Positions 1 to 5,632 of a DNA stretch of 6,105 nt are shown piece by piece; position 1 is the stretch's first letter; the number at the start of each line of letters is the position of its first letter. Both the position numbers and the translations under genes were made by a program. Where the stretch lies: contig JBOHYW010000217.1 of assembly GCA_050738155.1 (NCBI GenBank), forward strand, positions 1 through 6,105, written 5' to 3'. Below the pieces are notes generated by a model, which was not told the origin of the DNA, did not search any database, and saw only the letters and a list, made by a program, of their open reading frames with translations. The DNA comes from 66-474 sp050738155 (GTDB taxonomy: Bacteria; Pseudomonadota; Gammaproteobacteria; Xanthomonadales; Rhodanobacteraceae).

Positions 1-1354
1 TGATGAGGCCGGTGGCGGTGTCGGGGTCGGGATCGGGATCGTACAGGCTCGCGGGCGTCCACGTGCTGCCAGCGAGCGCGGCCAAGCCGCCCGCTCCGAT
101 TTCCTCGTGGGTCCATTCGGCGCCGGCACTGAGGTTGTGCCGGATGGCTCCGGGGGTGAAATTGGCCGTGAAGTTCGTCTGGTTGGTGATGATGCGGTTG
201 GTCTGGTCCAGGAAGTTCGGGTTGCTGCGGGCGATCGTCCAGGTCGACGGGTACAGGGGATTGGGCGTCATCAGGTTGGCGGCGCTGCCCATGAACGAGG
301 TCAGCAGGTAATCCTGGGACGTGCGGCCCCAGCGCAAGGTGTCGTGGAGTGCCAGGTTGTCGGAAAAATCGTGGTCCACGATCAGCGTGGCCATGTCGGC
401 CTTGACGTGCTGGAAGTCGGCGTCGGTGCCGTAGAAGTTCGACGGATTCACCGGCGGCGCATCACTCAGGAACGGTCGTGTCGGGTCGGGAGTGCCATAG
501 CCGGAAAGGCCGATGGTCGGCACGCCACCGTCGGGCACGTTGTTCTGGGTCACGTGGAGGAAGTCGAGGTAGATGCGGGTCGGGGTGCCCAAGCCGAACG
601 CCACGGACGGCGCCACGCCCCAGCGGTTGTTCTCGACGTCGTCGCGTCCCGGGACGCCACTGTTCTGGCCCATCACGTTCAGGCGGAAAGCGGCGCGTTG
701 CCCGATCACCGCGTTCCAGTCGGCCGTGGTGCGTTTCTAATCGGCACTGCCGTAGGCCACCGACGCGGTTGCACCGTTGTCCAGCATGGGCTGCTTGCTG
801 ACCATGTTGATCGCGCCGGTCGGCGTGGTGCGACCGTACACGGTGCCGTCCGGGCCCTTGATCACTTCAACCTGGTCGGTATCGAATACGTCCCGCGAGA
901 TTGCCCCCAGGTCGCGTACGCCATCGACAAAAATGCTCCCGGCGGCGTCGAAGCCACGCATGTAGATGGCGTCACCCGTGGACGTGCTGCCGTTCTCGCC
1001 GACGAAGAAGGTGCCGACGCCGGGGCTGTTCTGCAGCGCCTCGGTGAGCGTGGTGGCGCCCTGTTGCTGGATGATCGCCATGCTGATCACGTCGATGGTC
1101 TGCGGCGTGTCCAGCAGCGGCTCGGTGAATTTGGGCGACTGCATCTGGTCGATTTTGTACGGATCTTTTTGGGCCGTGACGGTGATGGCGGGCAGTTGCG
1201 TGGGGGTTCCCGACGCATCGACCGCCGGTATTGGCGCGGCCGCGGTGGCGAGCGGTGGCAAGCCGAGGGCGATGCCCGTCATGAACGTGGAAAGGGCGAG
1301 CGGGCCCCGGCTGGAACGGCCGGAGCCGTGCTTGCGATGCGTGATCCCCGACAT
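1..1354 (-). pseudogene. fiu: Fiu-like TonB-dependent catecholate siderophore receptor, interrupted by an in-frame TAG and cut by the window edge
   Basis: Outer-membrane receptor expected to import ferric catecholate siderophores using TonB energy. The ATG at 1354 follows a GAGGA ribosome site 10 bases upstream. Residues 1-40 look like a signal peptide (hydrophobic stretch about 21-40, ATAAA near the end), ITVTA at 57-61 is a TonB-box candidate, and residues 78-190 form the plug, with conserved YMRGFD, FVDGVRD, DQVEVIKGP and TPTGAINMVSKQP. From memory this matches E. coli Fiu closely (shared GVGTFF, GDAIYMRG, QVEVIKGP). Codon 206 (737-739) is TAG, but the same frame stays open for 245 more codons to base 2 and still reads as Fiu: RLNVMGQ, GVAPSVAFGLGTPTRIYLDF, HVTQNN, PDGGVPTIGL, FYGTDADF, QDYLLT, TNQTNFT. 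So the lesion is a nonsense substitution, not a frameshift. Fiu homologues carry Phe or Tyr there, making TAC/TAT to TAG likely. About 451 of some 750 codons lie in the window. It could be a decaying gene, a sequencing error or a suppressed amber codon. The family call is firm; the pseudogene status is less certain. Confidence 0.85.
737..739 (-). other. Internal TAG (amber) codon inside the receptor frame
   Basis: On the minus strand the frame reads Tyr-Gly-Ser-Ala-Asp-TAG-Lys-Arg-Thr-Thr-Ala-Asp. Homology to Fiu continues on both sides with no change of phase. The next in-frame ATG is at 673; a restart there would lack the signal peptide and plug, so it could not give a working receptor. TAG also ends the M13 peptidase gene (1663-1665) and the S10 gene (5629-5631), so wholesale reassignment of TAG in this genome is unlikely. 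Confidence 0.9.
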
Positions 1355-1474
1355 GCAGTAGTTGTCCTCGTGTGCGTGACGTCGCGCCGGTCAGCCCCAC
1401 GCGGCTATTCCAATCGGCTGCGCGTAACAGCGTCCGGAATTGCTGGCTTGCCCGGCGGACAGGCGACCTCGCGA
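1355..1474 (-). other. Leader region of the receptor gene
   Basis: About 120 bases lie between the inferred receptor promoter and the ATG at 1354. I see no coding signal in this stretch and no convincing riboswitch or long hairpin. The only functional element I can support is the GAGGA ribosome site (1365-1369 on the plus strand as TCCTC). The long leader is an inference that depends on the promoter call. Confidence 0.4.
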
Positions 1475-1503
1475 ATACTACTGTAAATGCGAATGATTCG
1501 TAA
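1475..1503 (-). promoter_or_regulatory. Probable sigma-70 promoter of the siderophore receptor
   Basis: On the minus strand TTACGA (1503-1498) and TAGTAT (1480-1475) are separated by 17 bases. The -10 matches the consensus at 4 of 6 positions and the -35 at 3 of 6, so the promoter is weak by sequence alone. The AT-rich patch stands out in GC-rich DNA and overlaps the Fur-box-like palindrome, as expected of an iron-repressed promoter. Confidence 0.5.
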
Positions 1504-1504
1504 T
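1486..1504 (-). promoter_or_regulatory. Fur box upstream of the siderophore receptor
   Basis: The minus strand reads ATTACGAATCATTCGCATT. This 19-base imperfect palindrome, built around CGAAT-C-ATTCG, resembles the gammaproteobacterial Fur operator form AATGAGAATCATTCTCATT, with about 14 of 19 positions identical. It overlaps the proposed -35 and spacer of the receptor promoter, so Fur bound to ferrous iron would block RNA polymerase when iron is plentiful. Its place ahead of a Fiu-type receptor gives independent support. Confidence 0.72.
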
Positions 1505-1583
1505 AATCACATCGAACGAACCGGGGCGCACACGAGCGACTGGGCGCGGGAATGACGCATTCGACCGCCGCCAGCGCGCCTGC

Positions 1584-1613
1584 AAAAACGCCGCACAGGT
1601 GTGCGGCGTTTTT
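1584..1613 (-). terminator. Intrinsic terminator after the M13 peptidase gene
   Basis: This is a perfect 14-base inverted repeat, AAAAACGCCGCACA and its complement, around a central GG. On the minus strand the GC-rich stem is followed by TTTTT. It lies 50 bases past the M13 stop codon and upstream of the receptor promoter, so it separates the two transcription units. The A tract on the other arm makes it symmetric and potentially active in both directions, although no plus-strand gene ends here. Confidence 0.88.
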
Positions 1614-1624
1614 GGGCAATCGAT

Positions 1625-1654
1625 GCGCGGCCGGGCATCCGTGCCCGGCCGCGC
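1625..1654 (-). other. Strong GC-rich hairpin just after the M13 stop codon
   Basis: A perfect 13-base-pair stem, GCGCGGCCGGGCA paired with its complement, closes a four-base loop (CGGA on the minus strand). It begins 8 bases past the stop codon of the M13 peptidase and ends 11 bases before the terminator hairpin. It has no U tract of its own, so it is more likely a 3'-end stabiliser, an anti-exonuclease structure or a dispersed palindromic repeat than a terminator. Confidence 0.7.
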
Positions 1655-1662
1655 CGGAGGAC

Positions 1663-3822
1663 CTACCAGATCTTCACGGAATGCTCGCGGTGCATCTTCG
1701 AGCCCGTCTTGCACTGGAACGCCTCGGCGAACTGCGGCATGTTGCTGGCCGATGCGAAGGCGCGGATCTTGGCGGGCGCGTGCGGATCCACGTTCAGCAG
1801 CAGCTCCGCGCTCTTCTCGCGGCTGGTGCCTTCCCACACGCGTGCCGAACTCAGGAAGAAGCGCTGGTCCTGGGTCATGCCGTCGATCTTGGCGTCGGTT
1901 TCCTTGGGGTCGGCCTTGAGCGCGGTCTGCAGCGCGGTGTAGGAAATGTTGAGGCCGCCGAGATCGGCGGTGTCCTCCCGGATCGTCATCTTGCCGTTGA
2001 CGTGCAGGTCGGGTTTTCCGGGAATCGGCGCGTATTGGTCGTATTGCTTCTCCAGTTCGTCGGTGAGCTGGTTGAATTTTTCCCGGTCCTGTTTGGTCCA
2101 CCAGTTGACGTGATCGCCGTAGCCGTTGAATTCACTGCCGAACTTGTCGAAGCCGTGGGTCGTTTCGTGGCCGATCACATAGCCGATGCCGCCGTAGTTG
2201 ACCGCGTCATCGCCGTGCGCGTAGAAGAACGGCGGTTGCAGGATCGCGGCCGGGAAGTTGATGGTGTTGTCGGAGTCGCTGTAGTACGCATTGACGGTCT
2301 GCGGGGTCATGCCCCATTGTTTGCGGTTGGTTGCTTTGCCGATCTTGTTGATGTCCCAGTGGTAGTTGTACTTGGCCGCAGCCTGAAGGTTCGCGAAGAA
2401 CTGACCGGGCTGGATCGCGAGGCCCGACCAGTCGCGCCACTCGCCCTTGTCGGGATAACCGATCTTGGGCAGGTACAGCGCCAACTTCGCGAGTGCCTTC
2501 TGCTTGGTCGCCTCGCTCATCCAGGTCAGGTGCTCGACGTGCTCCTTGAATGCCGCGCGGATGTTGGCGACGAGCTGCTCGGCGCGGGCCTTGGCTTCCG
2601 GCGGGAAGTACCGGGCGACGTACAGTTCACCAAGGCCCATGCCCATTGCGCGGTTGACCATGCCCACCACGCGCTTCCAGCGTGGCTTCTGCTCGGGTTG
2701 GCCGGCCAGGGTCTTGTCGTAGAACTCGTAGTGGTTGTCCTGGAACGGTTCGCTCAGCGCCGGCGACGCGTCGCTGATGGTGTGGAACTTCAGGTACGCC
2801 TGCCATTGCGCAACCGGCGCCGATACGAGCAGTTTGTCGAATTCGGCCATGAACTTCGGCTGCGACAGCGAGAAGCCCTTGTCGATGTCGACGCCCTGGG
2901 CCTTGAAGAATGTCTGCCAGTCGAAGTGCGGCGTGATCTTGTTGGCCTCGGCAACCGTGATGAAGTCGTACTCGTTGTCGGGATTCAGCAGCTCGGTGGG
3001 CGACAGCGAAGCCTTTGCAAGTTCGGTCTCGAACGCCAGCACCTGGTCGGCCTGTTGCCTGGCGGCGGCTTCCGTGGCGCCGGCCAGTTGCAGGCTCTTG
3101 GCGATGTAGCTGACGTACTCGGCGCGAATCTGCTTGTAGTTCGGATCCTGGCTCAGGTAGTACTTGCGGGTTGGCAGGCCCAGACCGTCCTGGTTTACAT
3201 ACCCGATCTGCAGTTTCGCGTTCTTGAAATCGGCGCCCGAGCCGAAGTCGAAGACATAGCCGTTGCCGTCCTCGAAGCTCTGGTCGAGAAATTTCACGAT
3301 ATCGGCGGTGTTCTTCAGCGCATCGATCTTCGCGAGCTGCGGCTTGATGGGGTCATAGCCAAGCTTGTCGATGGCGGTGGTGTCCATGCCCGCGGCGTAC
3401 AGGTTGCCGAGCTTCCGTTCGAGCGCGCTGCCCTTGCCGTGCTGCGCATCCCACGCAGCGTCGAGCAGGATCTGCTTCTGCTGCAGCATCGCGCGGTCGT
3501 TGAGCATGCCGAACGCGCCCCAGCGCGACTGGTCGGACGGAATCGGGTTGGCGGCGTTCCACTTGGCGTTGACGTACTGGTCGAAGTCGTTGCACGGGCT
3601 GTACTGGTCGTCCAGCGTGAACGCGAGTGACTGCTCGGGCGGGATCCCAACGCTGGCCGGACCCGCGGGTGCGGCGGCAGACGAGGCCGACGCCACCGCC
3701 GCCGTCGATGCGGACGCGGCCGGCGCCGACGCGCTTTCGTTGTTGGCGTTGTGGCTGCAGCCCGCGAGGGCCAGCACCGCGCCGATGGCGAGCGCGATCG
3801 GGGTCATCGAAAACTTGCGCAT
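1663..3822 (-). CDS. pepO: M13 (neprilysin/PepO) family zinc metallopeptidase, lipoprotein
   Basis: A 719-residue zinc endopeptidase expected to cleave oligopeptides in the periplasm or at the outer membrane. The ATG at 3822 is chosen over the upstream ATG at 3930 because AAAGGA sits 7 bases ahead of it and it opens directly into a lipoprotein signal: MRKFSMTPIALAIGAVLALAGC with lipobox LAGC and lipidated Cys22. An Ala/Ser-rich linker covers about residues 25-59. The M13 N-terminal domain starts near CNDFDQYVNAKW (residue 77) and runs to about 455. The catalytic part holds NAYYS (511-515, substrate binding), the zinc motif HETTH (552-556) and EDTADLGG (616-623), with third ligand Glu616 and Asp620. 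The protein ends in Trp, as M13 enzymes usually do. All key residues are present and the length is normal, so it should be active. It has its own ribosome site and terminator. The family is certain; the pepO symbol follows common usage and the substrate is unknown. Confidence 0.96.
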   Translation of the reverse strand: MRKFSMTPIALAIGAVLALAGCSHNANNESASAPAASASTAAVASASSAAAPAGPASVGIPPEQSLAFTLDDQYSPCNDFDQYVNAKWNAANPIPSDQSRWGAFGMLNDRAMLQQKQILLDAAWDAQHGKGSALERKLGNLYAAGMDTTAIDKLGYDPIKPQLAKIDALKNTADIVKFLDQSFEDGNGYVFDFGSGADFKNAKLQIGYVNQDGLGLPTRKYYLSQDPNYKQIRAEYVSYIAKSLQLAGATEAAARQQADQVLAFETELAKASLSPTELLNPDNEYDFITVAEANKITPHFDWQTFFKAQGVDIDKGFSLSQPKFMAEFDKLLVSAPVAQWQAYLKFHTISDASPALSEPFQDNHYEFYDKTLAGQPEQKPRWKRVVGMVNRAMGMGLGELYVARYFPPEAKARAEQLVANIRAAFKEHVEHLTWMSEATKQKALAKLALYLPKIGYPDKGEWRDWSGLAIQPGQFFANLQAAAKYNYHWDINKIGKATNRKQWGMTPQTVNAYYSDSDNTINFPAAILQPPFFYAHGDDAVNYGGIGYVIGHETTHGFDKFGSEFNGYGDHVNWWTKQDREKFNQLTDELEKQYDQYAPIPGKPDLHVNGKMTIREDTADLGGLNISYTALQTALKADPKETDAKIDGMTQDQRFFLSSARVWEGTSREKSAELLLNVDPHAPAKIRAFASASNMPQFAEAFQCKTGSKMHREHSVKIW

Positions 3823-4026
3823 GAAGGAATCCTTTGGCGTCGAAATATCAGGTCGCCGCCGCGCCCGTGATGCGCGGCGAGAACCGCCGATTGTGCCATC
3901 AATCGACGGCTGTGTGCGCGGCCAGGTCATTGGTCATGGTGTCGCGCGGGCGGGTTTGCGGCGGCGCGAGGTGGATGCCGCAGTGGGCGCCGTGCGAATC
4001 CGTTGGATGGGCGGTCCCGCGCAGGA
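3823..4026 (-). other. Spacer between thpR and the M13 peptidase gene
   Basis: This 204-base stretch holds the AAAGGA ribosome site of the peptidase (3830-3835) and an 8-base-pair hairpin (3857-3864 with 3872-3879, 7-base loop) within the likely 5' leader. There is no U tract after thpR, so I see no intrinsic terminator for the DUF502/thpR unit. A promoter for the peptidase is expected here, but no -35/-10 pair is convincing; CACAAT just upstream of the hairpin is a weak -10 candidate. Read-through from thpR is possible. Confidence 0.4.
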
Positions 4027-4602
4027 TCAACCCGCTTGCAGCAGCGGCGAACGCGCAAGTTCCGTGTAGCGTGCAGCGGGTTGCGCGAGGGTACTTTGCA
4101 TCAGCGCGATGGCGTCGAAGGTTACCGCCTGTGGCGGAGTGGGCAGGATCGCGAAGGCGCAGCCGGGACGCAGGCGTGCCAGCGTGATATGGGCGCGGAA
4201 GCGCCGCGGCTCGGGCTCGAAACCGGCCGTGCGCGCGTGCCGTTCGCATTCAGCGGCAAGGTCGACGATCGCTGGTTCGGATTCAAGTTCCAGCACCAGC
4301 AGGCGCGGGCGTGCGCGGTTGGGCCAGACGCCGAATCGTCGCGCCGCGATCGCGGGAAGCGGGGTCGCCAGTGCCGGCAGGGTGCACTTGAAATACTCGA
4401 TTTGCGCCGAGTCGGAGTTTCCGAGGAAGCGCAGCGTCAGATGCAGCGCGGCGGGTTCGACCCAACGCACCCTTCGCGCGGCGCCGACGATGGTGCGCTC
4501 CAGTGACGCGCGGCATTGCTGCAACGCGCGTCGGCTCGCCGCGTCGGGAACCAGCGCGACGAAACAGCGCAGGCCGGAAGTGGCGTCGGGTTCATTTCGC
4601 AT
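4027..4602 (-). CDS. thpR: RNA 2',3'-cyclic phosphodiesterase (2'-5' RNA ligase family)
   Basis: A 191-residue cytoplasmic enzyme of the 2H phosphoesterase superfamily. Family members hydrolyse 2',3'-cyclic phosphate RNA ends to 2'-phosphates and can join tRNA halves by 2'-5' bonds in vitro. Both catalytic HxTx motifs are visible: HLTL at 54-57, within HLTLRFLG, and HITL at 138-141, within RAHITLARLR. The N-terminus RCFVALVPD matches the family's opening strand (R-F-x-A), and the end (LMQSTL, ARYTELARSPL) matches the usual C-terminal signature. The ATG at 4602 is chosen because upstream in-frame sequence belongs to the neighbouring DUF502 gene and the protein from here has the family length. 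It overlaps the DUF502 stop by 11 bases and has no strong ribosome site, pointing to translational coupling. Nothing suggests that it is damaged. Confidence 0.94.
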   Translation of the reverse strand: MRNEPDATSGLRCFVALVPDAASRRALQQCRASLERTIVGAARRVRWVEPAALHLTLRFLGNSDSAQIEYFKCTLPALATPLPAIAARRFGVWPNRARPRLLVLELESEPAIVDLAAECERHARTAGFEPEPRRFRAHITLARLRPGCAFAILPTPPQAVTFDAIALMQSTLAQPAARYTELARSPLLQAG

Positions 4603-5308
4603 CCGAAACCATCGACGGCTGGCGTACGTCCGCCGAACGGGAACCCGGGCCCGTTCGCGTGGTGGCTTCCACGTCCGGCAACCGCTCGGGACCCACGGCA
4701 CCGCCGGACACGATGAACGCCATCGCCTGGTCCATGCTCCAGTCGGTCGCGATCAGGCGTTCGGTCGGCACCAGTTCGAGATAGCCCCCGGTCGGATTGG
4801 GCGTGGTCGGGACGTACACCGCCGCCACTTCGCGGCCAGCGTCGTCGATGAAGGTGCGGGTCACGAACCCGACCGCCTTCAGCGCGGAAGAGGGGAAGTC
4901 GATCAGCACCACGCGCTGGGTGCCGCCGGGTTTGTTGCGCATCAGCGTCATCAGTTTCTTGACGCCGCCGTAGATCGTGTGCACCAGCGGAATGCGCTCG
5001 ATCAGCCGGTCGATGGTGCCGAGGATGCGCCGCCCCAGCACGCGCGTCGAAAACCAGCCGAGCAGGTACAGCGCGACCAGGGTGAGGATGAACGCCAGGC
5101 CCGACACTACCCAGTCGCGATTCAATGCCGCGGCCGCGCGCGGCGAACCGATGCCGATCAGTTCGATGATGCCGCTCACCAGTGGCGCGCCGACCCCCGC
5201 CAGCAGCGTGAACACGAACTTGAACACCACCCAGGTGATCCACACCGGGATGAAGGCCAGAAGTCCGGTAATCAGGTAGCGTTTGACGTGGAGGGAAGGT
5301 GCAGGCAC
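4592..5308 (-). CDS. DUF502 family inner-membrane protein
   Basis: A 238-residue membrane protein of the DUF502 family (related to plant COV/LCV proteins), with no settled biochemical role in bacteria. The start is GTG at 5308: GGGGA lies 7 bases upstream, and no in-frame ATG lies between here and the spacer. Residues about 11-36 (YLITGLLAFIPVWITW onward) and 66-86 (GLAFILTLVALYLLGWF) are two membrane segments. Family hallmarks follow: IPLVHTIYGGVKKL, a soluble stretch with VVLIDFPSS and VGFVTR, then VPTTPNPTGGYLELVP and the late motif SMDQAMAFIVSGG. The tail is rich in Arg, Ser and Pro and looks disordered. Its last codons overlap thpR by 11 bases, so the two are probably made from one message. 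The family call is firm; I assign no function beyond a membrane location. Confidence 0.93.
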   Translation of the reverse strand: MPAPSLHVKRYLITGLLAFIPVWITWVVFKFVFTLLAGVGAPLVSGIIELIGIGSPRAAAALNRDWVVSGLAFILTLVALYLLGWFSTRVLGRRILGTIDRLIERIPLVHTIYGGVKKLMTLMRNKPGGTQRVVLIDFPSSALKAVGFVTRTFIDDAGREVAAVYVPTTPNPTGGYLELVPTERLIATDWSMDQAMAFIVSGGAVGPERLPDVEATTRTGPGSRSADVRQPSMVSDAK

Positions 5309-5332
5309 GAAGACATCCCCAGGCGTCCGCGC

Positions 5333-5338
5333 ATTGTA
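5333..5338 (-). promoter_or_regulatory. -10 element candidate of the DUF502/thpR unit
   Basis: TACAAT on the minus strand matches the sigma-70 -10 consensus at 5 of 6 positions. It would start transcription near 5326, giving a leader of about 18 bases that just includes the GGGGA ribosome site. No good -35 is visible 16-18 bases upstream, so only the -10 is supported. Confidence 0.5.
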
Positions 5339-5538
5339 GGCGAGGAGTGCGGCGCCATGCCGGCGTGTGATTTTTTCCGCGCGGCCGCGAATCATGTTGC
5401 AGGCAGGCGGGAATCGAGATGCGCGGCAAACCGGACCAGCAACGTCTCGAGCAACTGCTGCGCGAGCACCAGCGCATCGTGTGCAAGGTTGCCGCTGCCT
5501 ATGCGCGCGCAGTCCGCACAACCTCGACGGGCTGACGC
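5339..5538. other. Gene-poor spacer upstream of the DUF502 gene
   Basis: About 200 bases between the S10 terminator and the DUF502 promoter. A minus-strand reading frame (66 codons, 5592-5392) crosses it, but it starts inside a REP-like repeat and reads through the terminator hairpin, so it is not credible as a gene. I recognise no RNA gene or repeat here. A decayed gene fragment cannot be excluded by eye. Confidence 0.35.
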
Positions 5539-5569
5539 AAAAGCCGGCGCGACTCGCATCGCGCCGGCT
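5539..5569 (-). terminator. Intrinsic terminator after the S10 peptidase gene
   Basis: A perfect 11-base-pair stem, AGCCGGCGCGA with its complement, closes a 6-base loop and is followed on the minus strand by TTTT (5542-5539). It lies about 60 bases past the stop codon at 5629, beyond the inverted repeat pair, and separates the S10 gene from the DUF502/thpR unit. Confidence 0.83.
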
Positions 5570-5579
5570 CGCTGATTCC

Positions 5580-5632
5580 GTAGGGCGGACATCGTCCGCG
5601 GGTACGTCCGTGGCGGGCAATGCCCCCCCTAC
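5580..5632. repeat. Pair of inverted GTAG-headed REP-like palindromes (REPIN-like)
   Basis: On the plus strand, 5580-5599 reads GTAGGG followed by the palindrome GCGGAC-ATC-GTCCGC, whose first G is the last base of GTAGGG. On the minus strand, 5632-5612 reads GTAGGG followed by a palindrome with arms GGGC and GCCC around ATT. The two copies face each other across about 12 bases. Where one stem has an A-T pair the other has G-C, so pairing is kept. GTAG heads followed by an imperfect hairpin are typical of bacterial REP elements mobilised by RAYT (TnpA-REP) transposases, and inverted doublets are known as REPINs. The right-hand GTAG contains the TAG stop of the S10 gene. No transposase is in the window, and identity as a dispersed family is inferred. 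Confidence 0.6.

Noticed and set aside
1..1354. Frameshift as the cause of the receptor break
   Set aside because: Reading the minus strand across 737-739 shows that Fiu-like sequence continues in the same phase, so only a substitution to TAG is needed.
1552..3630. A very long plus-strand open frame opposite the M13 gene, and similar ones at 107-1486 and 4109-5575
   Set aside because: They are antisense shadows, common in GC-rich DNA. Their translations are rich in Arg, Gly, Val and His with no recognisable domains, while the minus-strand frames carry intact catalytic motifs.
3857..3879. An 8-base-pair hairpin in the leader of the M13 gene as a terminator or riboswitch
   Set aside because: It has no U tract and no recognisable aptamer. 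Hairpins of this size are frequent by chance in such GC-rich sequence.
3823..3930. A longer M13 peptidase starting at the ATG at 3930
   Set aside because: It would put 36 Arg-rich residues ahead of a perfect lipoprotein signal and would ignore the AAAGGA ribosome site placed for the ATG at 3822.
5392..5592. A 66-codon minus-strand frame in the spacer upstream of the DUF502 gene
   Set aside because: It starts inside the REP-like repeat, reads through a strong terminator stem, has no good ribosome site and resembles no family I recognise.
737..5631. Reassignment of TAG to an amino acid throughout this genome
   Set aside because: TAG ends the M13 gene exactly at its conserved C-terminal Trp and also ends the S10 gene at a sensible place, so it works as a stop here.
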